From positions 212,389 to 260,088 of the forward strand of contig NZ_AYSJ01000004.1 of assembly GCF_000517265.1 (NCBI RefSeq): a stretch of 47,700 bases of DNA. Direction: 5' to 3'. The stretch's first letter is position 1. Each line of letters starts with the position of its first letter. Both the position numbers and the translations under genes were made by a program. Shown one piece after another: positions 35,828-45,421 of this stretch. The notes below the pieces were generated by a model. The model was not told where the DNA came from. It did no database searches and was given only the letters and a program-made list of their open reading frames with translations. This DNA is from Photorhabdus khanii NC19 (GTDB taxonomy: Bacteria > Pseudomonadota > Gammaproteobacteria > Enterobacterales > Enterobacteriaceae).

Positions 35828-36554
35828 TCTCTTCCATCAAAGAAATCATTTGCCATTCAAATATTTCTACTCCAGAGAAATCTAATGCTCTCACATCTAT
35901 ATTTGCAATCTCCGCATTTCGCAGATCAGCTTTAAATATTGATAGCCCATCATACTGTGAAGGAGAAAAAATAGTATTGGTTAAGTTCGCGCCTTCAAGA
36001 TTTGCTCTTGTCAATACGACTGAAACTAACTTGCTTTCTGACAAATCGCATTTTTCAAGATAGACTCCCTCAAAGTCTGAATACTGAAAATTTGATTTTA
36101 TTAATGTTGCTGCACTAAATATCACTTTTCGACTGACTGCTTTCGTAAAGTCAGCCAGTTCGAAATGACATCCTTGTGCTTGACACCTATCAATTGTTAT
36201 ATCGAATAACTCGGCGCGATAAAAGTTACTTGTTGAAATATCACAGAAAATAAATGTTGAACCACGTAAGTCTGCACTATGGAAATTACAACCTTGTTGG
36301 TTCTCTTTATTATAAAATAATGTATTTTCAAACTTACCATTTGAAATATTTGCTTCACTAAAGTCACAGTTAAACACTTGACAGTTTTTCAAACGCAAGC
36401 CATTTAAATTTGCACCTAAGAATTTCGAATCAATGATAACACAATCTTTAAATACCAGATCTGGTTGATCCTCATGACTCCAATCCAAATTATTAAATTT
36501 TCTACCTTCAATAACACAGATTTCTTCTGAAATATCCAACTTATATTCGAACAT
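35799..36554 (-). CDS. Qnr-like pentapeptide-repeat protein
   Basis: 251 aa from ATG 36554; the frame extends 5 codons to a TTG. It consists mostly of A(D/N)LXX-type repeats folding as a right-handed square helix that mimics DNA. Beyond generic repeats it follows Qnr closely: 'FYNKENQQGCNF' (QnrB FYDRESQKGCNF), RCQAQGCHF, YLEKCDL, the single Gly hinge region, and a C-terminus 'LMEEMGFIIHP' like QnrB LMERLGIAV. Qnr proteins bind gyrase and topoisomerase IV and protect them from quinolones or related toxins. It is ~30 aa longer than Qnr at the N-terminus. Confidence 0.8.
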   Translation of the reverse strand: MFEYKLDISEEICVIEGRKFNNLDWSHEDQPDLVFKDCVIIDSKFLGANLNGLRLKNCQVFNCDFSEANISNGKFENTLFYNKENQQGCNFHSADLRGSTFIFCDISTSNFYRAELFDITIDRCQAQGCHFELADFTKAVSRKVIFSAATLIKSNFQYSDFEGVYLEKCDLSESKLVSVVLTRANLEGANLTNTIFSPSQYDGLSIFKADLRNAEIANIDVRALDFSGVEIFEWQMISLMEEMGFIIHPNN

Positions 36555-36995
36555 ATTAAAATTTCTCAAACTCTATAAGGATAAATAATACAACTATTTT
36601 AATTTATTTACATGATTGATTTAACAATAGAAATAACTGATGATTTTATATAATATTTTTTTGACACTTATTATCTGGACATTATAATTCATTTTTATTG
36701 AACAATATCAGCCTTATGCCAAAAATGTAAACCTTGTTGGGCTAATTTTGTGATCGTTATTGGAACAAAATATTATAAATCATCATCACTTATCTCTTCA
36801 CTTTACATTAAAATCAAAAATTATCCTCTTCAAAAAATTAATAATTACACAAAGAATTAGTTAAATGAATTAAGTAAATTGCTGCGAGGAATAGGACTCA
36901 GACCAATATTAAGTGGACATTTAAGCCATCTAATTACCGAGTGAGTCACTGCCGAATGCACACAGTGAGCCCGCTTTCAAGCGGGCTGTATCGGG
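36555..36995. other. Intergenic region, Qnr-like gene to AHL lactonase
   Basis: 441 bp, very AT-rich. It must hold the promoter of the Qnr-like gene (- strand). A 20-nt hairpin agcccgct...agcgggct at 36968-36987 lies just past the lactonase stop and may end its transcript, but it lacks a T-run. Nothing else was identified. Confidence 0.5.
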
Positions 36996-37787
36996 TTAAT
37001 CGTAATACTCCGGTGCTTTACGAAATGTTGGCCAGGCATCCGGATCATGTCCCGTTACCACAATCGCATTCGTACGTTCAGATAAATACCGTAGCTTTTG
37101 CACCGAACGTACGGTTTCAATAGTAGAGGTGAGGAACCCAGGCAATGCACGTTCTTCCCAATGATCGAGAGTATAAGCAGCATCAACCGTTAACAACAGG
37201 CTGCCACTGTTCGACAGAGTGACCAGCAGTGATTGGTGCCCCGGCGAATGCCCCGGAGTAAATACCGTTTTTAAAATACCGTCTCCGTAGATATCAAACA
37301 AATCATTGCGTTCCCCATCCAGAAATTCCCACTTCAATCCCGGACGATCAAAATCCTTACGAATGTAGCCACCAACAGCAAACCAGTCCGGCGTGTAGGC
37401 GTATTCATATTCAAGTCGTTGTACGATGTGCGTCGCATTAGGGAAACGTCCTATTGCACCAGTGTGATCAAGATGAAGATGGGATTGCACCACATAGCGG
37501 ATATCTGCGGGATCGATACCCAACTTTTTCACTTGCGCTACACAGCCTTCATCTTCACGCATTACCGGCCGGTAGACTTTTGTGATAGCCCCCCAATAGC
37601 CTTCAGGGTCAGTTGCAATTTCAACCGCATTACCGCCGTCAATCAGCGTATGACCTTTAGGATGAATGAGCAAAAAAAACGGAACCGGAATTTCATAATC
37701 GGCACCATTCCCCTGATTCATCTTAATATTGTGAACCTTACATTTGATGGATCCGGTTTGCAGCATATACAGGCGAATGTCTGACAT
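36996..37787 (-). CDS. N-acyl-homoserine lactonase, AttM/AiiB-like
   Basis: 263 aa, metallo-beta-lactamase fold. Zinc ligands lie in 'VVQSHLHLDHTGAIGRFPNA' (H-x-H-x-D-H), 'FTPGHSPGHQS' , the bridging Asp in LLTVDAAYTLD, and VVTGHDPDAW. The start MSDIRLYMLQTGSIKCKVHN and the segment 'PDWFAVGGYIRKDFDRPGLK' are very close to Agrobacterium AttM (BlcC) and AiiB, which open the lactone ring of AHL signals. Cytosolic. No AHL synthase (LuxI) is in the window, so it more likely silences other bacteria's signals or degrades gamma-lactones as in Agrobacterium. Confidence 0.92.
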   Translation of the reverse strand: MSDIRLYMLQTGSIKCKVHNIKMNQGNGADYEIPVPFFLLIHPKGHTLIDGGNAVEIATDPEGYWGAITKVYRPVMREDEGCVAQVKKLGIDPADIRYVVQSHLHLDHTGAIGRFPNATHIVQRLEYEYAYTPDWFAVGGYIRKDFDRPGLKWEFLDGERNDLFDIYGDGILKTVFTPGHSPGHQSLLVTLSNSGSLLLTVDAAYTLDHWEERALPGFLTSTIETVRSVQKLRYLSERTNAIVVTGHDPDAWPTFRKAPEYYD

Positions 37788-37852
37788 AATGATGTTAACC
37801 TTTTTATCGGATTTGTAGGGTATTTGGGGTTATGAGACTTGTACACAGATCT

Positions 37853-37883
37853 GCCCGCTAATCAGAAAATCTGACTAACGGGC
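37853..37883 (-). terminator. Hairpin downstream of phoA
   Basis: 13-bp stem that pairs fully (with G-U wobbles) only in - strand RNA: gcccgctaatcag / ctgactaacgggc, 5-nt loop. In that strand a T7 run lies before, not after, the hairpin, so it is an unusual terminator or an mRNA end-stabiliser. Confidence 0.45.
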
Positions 37884-37942
37884 GGGATTTTAAAAAAACC
37901 TTACTTTCAACTTTTACCACTCAACACATCATTTGGCAAAAA

Positions 37943-39385
37943 TTACTTCAACTCCATTGCATCACGTATGGTGAAATGCAGGTCTGTCTGGTCAGTCAAA
38001 CCAACAACATTGGCTGCTTGAGGTCCATAAGCAGCAACACGAAGCTGAGTCCCCGTATGTTCCTGATCTTTACCCTCAGAGTTACTGTAGCTAACCGCCA
38101 TTATTGAACCATCTTTGGTAATTAATGCCTGAGTTAATCCCGGAGATTTCACATCAGCTTCTATAATTTGGCTAGAGTGGGCATGATCGGCTGTAACAAT
38201 AACCAATGTATCACCATGTTCACGGGCATATTTCAGACCAACTTGAACCGCTTGATCCAATACGACGGTTTCACCAATCTGCCCACAAGGGTTAGCTTTG
38301 TGATCCTGCTTATCGATAGAAGCGCTCTCCACTTGCAGGAAGAAACCATTCTCATTTTCTTGCAATAGATCGATGGCTTTCTCCGTCATCTGTGCCAACG
38401 TTGGCGCATCAGGATTCCGTTTGGAGTTAACTTTACAACTCACTGGCGGGTTATCAATATTACCGTGATAAACCGCCTTAGGCCCTTCCCAGGCAATATC
38501 CATATTTTTTTCATGGAACAGGCCCAACAGCGGTTTTTTCTGGTTTGCTTCAGTAATTGAATTCAAGGACTTAACATCTCTTACCAACTGATAGCCCTGT
38601 TCTTGCGCCTGCTCTTCCAGCGTTTTACCCTTTCCAGCGCCGGCAACCGATTTCTGGACGAAAATCCTGGCACCGCCACCCAATGTTACATCAGCACGAG
38701 CCATTAATAATTGCTCTGTGATCGAACCACGCCCGCCATTTTCCAGTGCATTAGTCGGACATTTTTCTGTCGTCTCTTTTGGACCATAACACTTACGACC
38801 GGTCACATGTGCATAAAGTGCCGCTGGCGTCGCATCCTGAATTGCCGCCGTTGTTACATTACCTGTCGCTTTACCATTCATTTTTGCCAGCTCAAGCAAA
38901 GTTTGATGATCTTTACCAAATACATCAACACCCAGCGCGCCATTATAGGTTTTTATACCGGAAGCCCAAGCGGTGGCAGAAGCGGCTGAGTCAGTCACAT
39001 AGTTGGGTTTCCGGGTCTTTTTATCAAGAGAATAGTGAGTATATTGACCGGTGAATGGCAAGGCATCAATTCCTTTGAAAAATCCACCGGCACCTTCCGC
39101 ATAGTTACGGGCGAGAGTAATTTCAGAATCTCCCATACCATCACCAATAAACAAAATAACATTCTTGGCTTTATTGTTATTAATTGCTGCTTTTAATGCC
39201 TCAGTTTGATTGTGACTCATACGGCGAGCACCACCAAATTCCATAATATTACCTTTTACTGCCCGACCTTCCGCCATAATTTGATTCGCCCCCTGCTCAC
39301 CCTCCGCCAACACGGGCAAACTGACACCTGAAATTAAGGCTGATATCATCGCTGCAACCAAACTTTTCGTATACTTTTGAGACAT
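37943..39385 (-). CDS. phoA: Alkaline phosphatase
   Basis: 480 aa with a signal peptide (positions 1 to ~27, ending VLAEG), so periplasmic. The active site is present: '[14 protein letters not shown]' with the nucleophilic Ser, metal sites in '[13 protein letters not shown]', [10 protein letters not shown] and [11 protein letters not shown]. It hydrolyses phosphate monoesters, usually under phosphate limitation. A possible Pho box lies 71-90 bp upstream. The four cysteines (GRKCYG, EKCPT, VSCKV, NPCGQ) fit disulfide bonding in the periplasm. Confidence 0.95.
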   Translation of the reverse strand: MSQKYTKSLVAAMISALISGVSLPVLAEGEQGANQIMAEGRAVKGNIMEFGGARRMSHNQTEALKAAINNNKAKNVILFIGDGMGDSEITLARNYAEGAGGFFKGIDALPFTGQYTHYSLDKKTRKPNYVTDSAASATAWASGIKTYNGALGVDVFGKDHQTLLELAKMNGKATGNVTTAAIQDATPAALYAHVTGRKCYGPKETTEKCPTNALENGGRGSITEQLLMARADVTLGGGARIFVQKSVAGAGKGKTLEEQAQEQGYQLVRDVKSLNSITEANQKKPLLGLFHEKNMDIAWEGPKAVYHGNIDNPPVSCKVNSKRNPDAPTLAQMTEKAIDLLQENENGFFLQVESASIDKQDHKANPCGQIGETVVLDQAVQVGLKYAREHGDTLVIVTADHAHSSQIIEADVKSPGLTQALITKDGSIMAVSYSNSEGKDQEHTGTQLRVAAYGPQAANVVGLTDQTDLHFTIRDAMELK

Positions 39386-39455
39386 AAGATTTCCTTATTA
39401 GAAAGCAATCGAAGTAAAAATCATCTTTATCTGATAAAGGGATACTAAATAAACT

Positions 39456-39475
39456 ATGTGACAATTATGTGAAGA
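39456..39475 (-). promoter_or_regulatory. Pho box candidate of phoA
   Basis: On the - strand TCTTCACATAATTGTCACAT matches the 20-bp PhoB consensus at about 15 positions, the second half (TTGTCACAT) almost perfectly. Confidence 0.55.
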
Positions 39476-39488
39476 AAATAGATCCAAT

Positions 39489-41057
39489 TTACCATTTTGT
39501 TACCAACGACTGTGTTCCGTGATAAAGCGTCTCACACCATGAGACATAATTGTGACCACTGGAGACTTCACTGGATTCAACCGGATAACCCTTCTGCAAT
39601 AACGTTTTTTTCATGCGACGGTTATTATGCAGAATACCTTCCAATTCACCCCGGTTGACTTCAAACAAGCCCGCCTGTAAATAGAAACGAAGCGGTTTTT
39701 TCTCTGCTTTGGCAAACTCACGGATCAGCCATTCAGGCTCTTCTCCCTGAGGTGCCCACCAATATGAACCCGACATACTAAGGACATTACCGAACAACTC
39801 AGGGTGGTTAAATGCAACCCATGAAGATGCCAGTCCGCCATAGCTGGAGCCTGAAATAATGGTACGTTCCGCCGGAGCTTCAATCCCCTGAGCAGCCAAC
39901 CACGGCATCAGCTCGCTAGCCATAAATTCAGCAAAATCAGGGTTGGGTGGCAACTCCTGACCCCGGCGTGCGTTATCCAGGCTATCGATAAACACCACAT
40001 ACATTGGTGGAATTTTTCCTTCTTCAATCAGGGAATCAAAAAATCTATCAATATGATACTGCTTACGGTAAATCTTCCCGTCAAACAGCACCAACATGGC
40101 AGGCTGTTTCATCGGGATAACCGGTTGATATATCGCAATTTCCCGACTATTGCCCAGAATTCTACTTTGAAGCAGATGAACCTTAACATCACCATGAAAA
40201 GGTAATTGCTTGAATTGCTCTACATCACACAGCGTTGGCCTTAGTGCCAGCAATGAATCATGATTGAACGCATCTTCTGACACCGCCGGCACCACATTTC
40301 TATTCAACGGATCAGCCTGAGCAGTCACCAGAATCGCGCTACGTTGCTCGTCAGCAGTGCCTTCCAGCTGCGGCAAATCCGGTGCCAATTTATATTGCAT
40401 CAAGGTATCTGACGGAACGATATAGCTGCGAAACCAGACATCACTTCCTGCCAGATGTGACATAGGATCATGATCGTTACTTGGTGCGCCAAGAATAAAA
40501 ACATTCGCTTTTGCCCCACGCCACAAGAAAGTTACCCGTTTGTCTTTACCATCATAATCTTCAATCAGTGGTGTACCATGACGGGCCATTTCTCGCCAGA
40601 AAGCATGGGTTCCTTTCCCTTTTACTATTTCAGCCTGGAGTTGTTTCAGGCGCGGGCTTTCTGGTTGCTGTCCGTAATCATTATCCCAGGGAATATAATG
40701 TGGAAATGACAATGTGAGTTGCCACGGGGCACCAGCCTTCCCCCTGGCTGCCAACCGGTATTTTCCTGCCTGAGGAACGGTAAATCCAATTGACTGCCGG
40801 GCATCCGCCGGATTATCGGAAAAAAGCGTACGAATATGTTGTTGATTCCCCTTCTGAACCACCAATTTCTCTATACCCAGTCCCGATCCGCGCACATAAT
40901 GTTCAGCCTGAATTTTAAATTCAATACAAGCCATTCCCTGAGAATCGAAACTCCCTGTTATTTCTTGTTGATCTTGCTGGAATTTTATTTGGTGACACGG
41001 AGATGCAAATACATTGAAAGAAGCCATAAGAGCACATATCATTATCTTTATTTTCAT
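39489..41057 (-). CDS. Periplasmic Fes-like esterase (siderophore esterase family)
   Basis: 522 aa with a signal peptide (MKIKIMICALMASFNVFAS). An N-terminal beta domain (~20-230, with 'KGTHAFWREMARHGTPLIED' and VTFLWRGAK, like the Fes N domain) precedes an alpha/beta-hydrolase domain: nucleophile elbow 'IISGSSYGGLASSWVAFNHP', SGSYWWAPQ, and the catalytic His in 'SSGHNYVSWCETL'. Fes-type enzymes cut tri-catecholate siderophores to release iron; a periplasmic form would act like IroE/PfeE. A Fur-like box upstream agrees. The true ester could be different. Confidence 0.8.
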   Translation of the reverse strand: MKIKIMICALMASFNVFASPCHQIKFQQDQQEITGSFDSQGMACIEFKIQAEHYVRGSGLGIEKLVVQKGNQQHIRTLFSDNPADARQSIGFTVPQAGKYRLAARGKAGAPWQLTLSFPHYIPWDNDYGQQPESPRLKQLQAEIVKGKGTHAFWREMARHGTPLIEDYDGKDKRVTFLWRGAKANVFILGAPSNDHDPMSHLAGSDVWFRSYIVPSDTLMQYKLAPDLPQLEGTADEQRSAILVTAQADPLNRNVVPAVSEDAFNHDSLLALRPTLCDVEQFKQLPFHGDVKVHLLQSRILGNSREIAIYQPVIPMKQPAMLVLFDGKIYRKQYHIDRFFDSLIEEGKIPPMYVVFIDSLDNARRGQELPPNPDFAEFMASELMPWLAAQGIEAPAERTIISGSSYGGLASSWVAFNHPELFGNVLSMSGSYWWAPQGEEPEWLIREFAKAEKKPLRFYLQAGLFEVNRGELEGILHNNRRMKKTLLQKGYPVESSEVSSGHNYVSWCETLYHGTQSLVTKW

Positions 41058-41141
41058 TCTTTTCTCTTTTATTGATTTTCAGTTAAAAATATTCAACCAT
41101 TTTTCCGCGACAAATCATGCATCAAATTGTTATTTAACAAT

Positions 41142-41160
41142 AATAACAATTACTATTATC
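41142..41160 (-). promoter_or_regulatory. Fur box candidate of the Fes-like gene
   Basis: On the - strand GATAATAGTAATTGTTATT matches the Fur consensus at 14 of 19 positions, 85 bp before the start codon. The rest of 41161-41335 is AT-rich without a visible gene. Confidence 0.5.
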
Positions 41161-41335
41161 AATAGAATAAATTGTGTGCTAATTTTTCCATACAGAGATA
41201 AATGTGCAAAAACATTCCAGAGAAATCATTCCCTAACAGGATAAAATAATTTATGGTCGAAAATAGAAATGACTCAATGCGTTGATATAATCTTGCGGAT
41301 CCCTGTACATTAAAATATTAAGTGATTCATTTACG

Positions 41336-41367
41336 AAAAAGAGACGGAATATACTCTATTCCGCCTC
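41336..41367 (-). terminator. Rho-independent terminator of the HpaB-like gene
   Basis: In - strand RNA an 11-bp stem pairs fully (one G-U): gaggcggaata / tattccgtctc, 5-nt loop, followed by TTTTT. Confidence 0.85.
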
Positions 41368-41448
41368 TGAAAATGTCACAAAGATAAAGTTGTTTAACTA
41401 CTCACTAAATTAAACTTAATCAAACAGTATGATTATCAACTGCAAAAT

Positions 41449-42894
41449 TTAATTAACCGAAATGGAATCCAAAATCTCTTTGCTCATACTCTTCGCTAAA
41501 TTCCAGTCATATCGTCCATAAAGACGAGACAGAGCAACAAAATGGGCTCCCGAATAGAACATTTCGTATTGAATATGACGTGAGGCAAATTCAGAACCAA
41601 CAGCATCCCAGACTAATTTCAGCAATTTTACTCGTTCAATGGGTTCCAGTAAGGTTGAATATTGTGTTTTTTCTATTAAACAACGGATCTCTGGGTTTGC
41701 GAAGTCAACATAACTTGACGGTAACATAATCACGCCACCTCCCGAGAGTTTTCTGATGATTTCTATCACCTTGGGATAAATTGACTGAGCAACGACCTGA
41801 CAAGCATATAATTGTAATTGATTGGGAATATAGTACCCATTATGTCGGTCTGGGTTGTGAAACAAACCACGGAAAAGCCCTTCAATGTTAGTAGCGTAGC
41901 AAGCAAGCTCTGCTAACGACTCGCGAACGGCAGGAACCTCATTAACTCCTGTGGCTTCAGTCAGCGCATGAGCTAAACCAGCCAAAAAATGCAACTTAAC
42001 AGCGTATCGAGCCAGACTTTGACCATCCCCTAAAACTTCGGCGGCAGTTGATTCGAATTGACGACGACACATATCAATATTTTTATAAACAAAAACTCTT
42101 TCCCACGGAACGAGAACATCGTCGAAATAAATAACTGCATCGTTTTCATCAAATTGATGCGCTAAAGGGGAATCAAATTTATTGCTCCCTATTTCATAGG
42201 ATTTTCTGGAAAGAATTTTTATTCCTTTCGTATTCAAAGGCAATGCAAAAGACAAAGCATATTTATCATCAGCTGATTCTTTGAGTGGATTGAACACACT
42301 AACAAAAACTTCTTCTGCAAGCACCGCAGCTGTCCCTAACATCTTCGTCCCCCGAACAATGATTCCCTGGGGTTTTTCTTCCAGCACACCGAGAGAGTGA
42401 AATAAATTTTTTGTATGCTCACTGGGTGTTTTGGATCGATCACCTTGAGGATTAACTAATGTGAAAGCCAAATAAAGATCTTTGTCACGGGCATATAAGT
42501 AGTAGTTTTTTAACGCCTCTGCCCTGTCTCTGGAATATTCCTCAAATACTTCCAGGTGAGTTATCATTCCGGTAATAACAGAAGCGACATGATCCGGGCT
42601 CCTGCCTAACCAGCCACCACTCCGGGTTGCCAAGGCATACGCAGCATTGCCTCTGGCAATCAATTTCTCCCGGGTATCCGGAAGTTCCCAATATAAACCC
42701 ACATTCTTACCGCCAGGTGTTTCGAATCTCATCTGATCGGCATGTTCTGCCTGGTAATCATAAAGTGAAGCTGCGGTCCTGATTACATTCCGAAAAGCAG
42801 GATGATCGACATGATTAGTCACTTTTTCTCCATTAAGAAAAACAGTTCTTCCATCACGCAGACTTTCAATATATTGCTCACCTGTTCTGGACAT
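41449..42894 (-). CDS. HpaB-family flavin-dependent monooxygenase
   Basis: 481 aa from ATG 42894, which has a perfect GGAGG site; a TTG 16 codons earlier is rejected. It follows the oxygenase component of 4-hydroxyphenylacetate 3-monooxygenase: 'SRTGEQYIESLRDGRTVFLN', RSPDHVASVITG, GIIVRGTKMLGTAAVLA, the substrate-pocket segment 'DDVLVPWERVFVY', and the C-terminal 'LPSSYVDFANPEI'. Such enzymes hydroxylate phenols beside the first hydroxyl using FADH2 from a separate reductase. No reductase (HpaC) is next to it. Relatives include PvcC and HpaB, so a role in a tyrosine-derived product is equally possible. Confidence 0.88.
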   Translation of the reverse strand: MSRTGEQYIESLRDGRTVFLNGEKVTNHVDHPAFRNVIRTAASLYDYQAEHADQMRFETPGGKNVGLYWELPDTREKLIARGNAAYALATRSGGWLGRSPDHVASVITGMITHLEVFEEYSRDRAEALKNYYLYARDKDLYLAFTLVNPQGDRSKTPSEHTKNLFHSLGVLEEKPQGIIVRGTKMLGTAAVLAEEVFVSVFNPLKESADDKYALSFALPLNTKGIKILSRKSYEIGSNKFDSPLAHQFDENDAVIYFDDVLVPWERVFVYKNIDMCRRQFESTAAEVLGDGQSLARYAVKLHFLAGLAHALTEATGVNEVPAVRESLAELACYATNIEGLFRGLFHNPDRHNGYYIPNQLQLYACQVVAQSIYPKVIEIIRKLSGGGVIMLPSSYVDFANPEIRCLIEKTQYSTLLEPIERVKLLKLVWDAVGSEFASRHIQYEMFYSGAHFVALSRLYGRYDWNLAKSMSKEILDSISVN

Positions 42895-42942
42895 TCTTAT
42901 TTCCTCCGAAACTTGATCAACTTTAAATAAATCAGTGGCCAA

Positions 42943-43062
42943 TTACTTTCTGGGTATTTCTTTGAATCGGGCAGTGAAATGTCTGAGGATTTTTGGCTCA
43001 TATTTAAAATCAATAGGTTCAATAACTTTTATACGATAAGGCTCCGGAATTATCACTGCCAT
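42943..43062 (-). CDS. 39-aa ORF with tryptophanase-like N-terminus
   Basis: ATG 43062 follows AGGAAAA. The first 17 codons read MAVIIPEPYRIKVIEPI, which aligns with the E. coli TnaA start (LPEPFRIRVIEPV) at 9 of 13 positions; then homology stops and the frame ends as ...RFKEIPRK. The stop lies 48 bp before the HpaB-like start, on the same strand. Either the remnant of a tnaA/tyrosine phenol-lyase gene after internal deletion or a translated leader. The TnaA match is short, so chance is not excluded. Confidence 0.5.
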   Translation of the reverse strand: MAVIIPEPYRIKVIEPIDFKYEPKILRHFTARFKEIPRK

Positions 43063-43356
43063 TTAAATTTTCCTATTTGTATTATTTTTTGTTTTTTACT
43101 TGATATATAAGTTTAGATGGAATCACAGTGATTCGATAAAAGATTTCAATAAATTTTCTAGGGTATTTGTGATATCTATCTTAGTTTATAAATAAGAATA
43201 CGATTTATTGTGAATATACCTTTTTCGCCATGAGGATTAATATAAACTCACTGGATTATTCATATACCCGTATGGGTTAAATCCTAATTCGTGGTTTAAA
43301 ATAAAACTCAAGTCGATGTTTTTCCTAATCTTCACAACGCAGAAAAATTGCCTAAA

Positions 43357-43953
43357 TTAAAGCTTTCCCATTAGCTGACTAAACATCAGCAATGTACTGA
43401 GCAACAGATGACGTTGTTCCGTCGTCAGGCGTAAATAACGGCGACTGGCTGGCAATCGGCTGACAATCTCAGAAGCAGCAAAATGCTCCACCTCAAACTG
43501 CCATTGCCCCTGATGAATATTCAATGTGAGATGCCGAAAATCCAATTCCGCCAACGTTTCACCAATTAACGGATACTGATTAAATAAATCAATAACCTGC
43601 TGTCCAGATTCTGCCCCCTGACAACAATAATAAGTCACCAACTTCCGCCGAAATATCCCTTTAACGTTGGCTTTAATAACTATTTTTTCCTTAAGTGAAG
43701 TTATTCCGTGCAAACGAAAACAACAACTTACAATGTAGGCCAGAAACAACGCCTTCGGCTTTTCATAAACTTCAACCGGCAATCCATCAGGCAAAATGAT
43801 TTGCATACTTTTTGCTGATAAACGCTCACAACAATAAGGTGACAGGTTCTGTTTCAGCCGGCTCAGGGTCACACCGGCCTGATAGCCGGCAGGATAGCGG
43901 GGCTTATTCAGCCGCCGCCACACACGATCAAACAAGGGAACGAAGCGGTTCAA
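43357..43953 (-). CDS. Protein of unknown function (DUF3156-like) coupled to an APC permease
   Basis: Up to 198 aa; the formal start is TTG 43953, overlapping the permease gene by 26 bp. TTG at residue 7 and GTG at residue 11 (43923, just after the permease stop) are alternatives, with no clear ribosome site for any, so coupling is likely. Rich in Cys (CC pairs near 41, 77, 110), no signal peptide. I think of DUF3156 proteins, which occur beside amino-acid permeases, but this is a weak match from memory. Function unknown. Confidence 0.65.
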   Translation of the reverse strand: MNRFVPLFDRVWRRLNKPRYPAGYQAGVTLSRLKQNLSPYCCERLSAKSMQIILPDGLPVEVYEKPKALFLAYIVSCCFRLHGITSLKEKIVIKANVKGIFRRKLVTYYCCQGAESGQQVIDLFNQYPLIGETLAELDFRHLTLNIHQGQWQFEVEHFAASEIVSRLPASRRYLRLTTEQRHLLLSTLLMFSQLMGKL

Positions 43954-45421
43954 GTTTCACCCCCGGCAATTCACCTTTAGCAAAAGTATGCGAAAGCACC
44001 TGCTCAACGGGTACAGGTTTAAACGGATTCACCCGTTGTACACATAACGTCCAGAACAGAGCATAGCTGGCCGTCAGACCCAATATGATGGCGAATGGAA
44101 TATATACTTCACTTGGATTCATTCCCGACGGAGTGATATGAATAATCGCCAGGATAATCCCCACACTGGAGATAATCTGAGGTAACGGGAAAAACGGTGA
44201 TTTATAGGCACGATGCAAATCAGGCCTGCGGATACGCAATAATATCACCGAACATGTCACCAGCAGATAAGCCACACACCAAGCACATACAGCAGCCAGT
44301 ACCAACGGCATAATCCGGTTCAAATCACCCTGAATAATAAAGGCATGTAAGCAAGGGATCATCACTGCAACCAGAATCCCAAATATTGGCGTCTTAAAAC
44401 GTGGATGCAGGTAAGCGAAAATACGCGGCAATGCGCCATCCAATGCCATACCGTAGAGAATACGAGGTACCGCCGCCATCAGGGTATTAATCGTTGCCGC
44501 TCCCGCCAGTAATAATCCGATACCAATCCAATACTTACCAAAATCACCCATCACCTGACCGGCAAAAGCAGGGATCGCCATTGGCGTTTCAAGTAAACGA
44601 ACATTATTTTCTGCATCCACCAGCACATTTTCCACCTGATGACTGATTGACACCCCATATATACACATACAAAAAGCCACGCCACACAAGCCAGTCATCA
44701 TTGCCCGCGGAATCACTCTTGCAGAGTTTTTAATTTCAGGCGCCATCGGCGTCACCAGCTCACAGCCGACAAACATAAACATCGCCATACCCACCAGACT
44801 CAGTACCGCCAATGGATCGCCCAGATTCAGCCCTTCACCAAACCAACTCTCCAGCGGCACAGCAAACGGTATCAATAACCCACAAATACTGAAAATAACC
44901 AACGTGCTCCACATGCAGAATGTCAGCACAATTTCGACTTTACTGAACGCTTCAATACCCAGCGCATTCAGTAATCCAAATGTAATAACCAGCCCAACAC
45001 CCACCATCCACGAAGCGTTATGGCTTTCTATCACCGTATTCAGGTTCTCAAAATTAACTAACGCCATAACGCCGGACAGAATCGTTTCTGCCGTACCCGC
45101 AAAAATATGGACAATTAAGTAAGCTGAAAGCGCGCCGGTAATCGCCCAGAACCGTCCCATCCCACAAGAGATATAATCATAGACAGAGCCGGATGTAGGC
45201 AAAATAGCTGCCGCCTCAGCAAACGTCGTCACCTGAGCCTGCATCATGATAAAACTGATCAACATTGCCAAGGCGAAAGTATCACCACCAATGCCAAAAC
45301 CACTTGTCACGGTCAGAATAACTGGGCTTGCCATGATAACGCCGACAGAACTTGCCAGTGTGGTAGGAAACCCCACCACTCCCTTTTCAATGTGCGAAGT
45401 AAGCCGCGTTGACATATTCAT
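43928..45421 (-). CDS. APC-superfamily amino acid permease
   Basis: About 497 aa from ATG 45421 (AAGGGAAC upstream; ATGs at 45424 and 45415 are possible, and the frame extends to 45460). About 12 membrane helices. The start of the fold 'ASPVILTVTSGFGIGGDTFA', 'TFAEAAAILPTSGSVYDYIS' and 'VGCELVTPMAPEIKNSARVI' match amino-acid/polyamine antiporters (APC family). Substrate is not readable from sequence. It is divergent from the LuxR-type regulator gene across ~445 bp, which makes that regulator a candidate controller. Confidence 0.88.
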   Translation of the reverse strand: MNMSTRLTSHIEKGVVGFPTTLASSVGVIMASPVILTVTSGFGIGGDTFALAMLISFIMMQAQVTTFAEAAAILPTSGSVYDYISCGMGRFWAITGALSAYLIVHIFAGTAETILSGVMALVNFENLNTVIESHNASWMVGVGLVITFGLLNALGIEAFSKVEIVLTFCMWSTLVIFSICGLLIPFAVPLESWFGEGLNLGDPLAVLSLVGMAMFMFVGCELVTPMAPEIKNSARVIPRAMMTGLCGVAFCMCIYGVSISHQVENVLVDAENNVRLLETPMAIPAFAGQVMGDFGKYWIGIGLLLAGAATINTLMAAVPRILYGMALDGALPRIFAYLHPRFKTPIFGILVAVMIPCLHAFIIQGDLNRIMPLVLAAVCAWCVAYLLVTCSVILLRIRRPDLHRAYKSPFFPLPQIISSVGIILAIIHITPSGMNPSEVYIPFAIILGLTASYALFWTLCVQRVNPFKPVPVEQVLSHTFAKGELPGVKLEPLRSLV

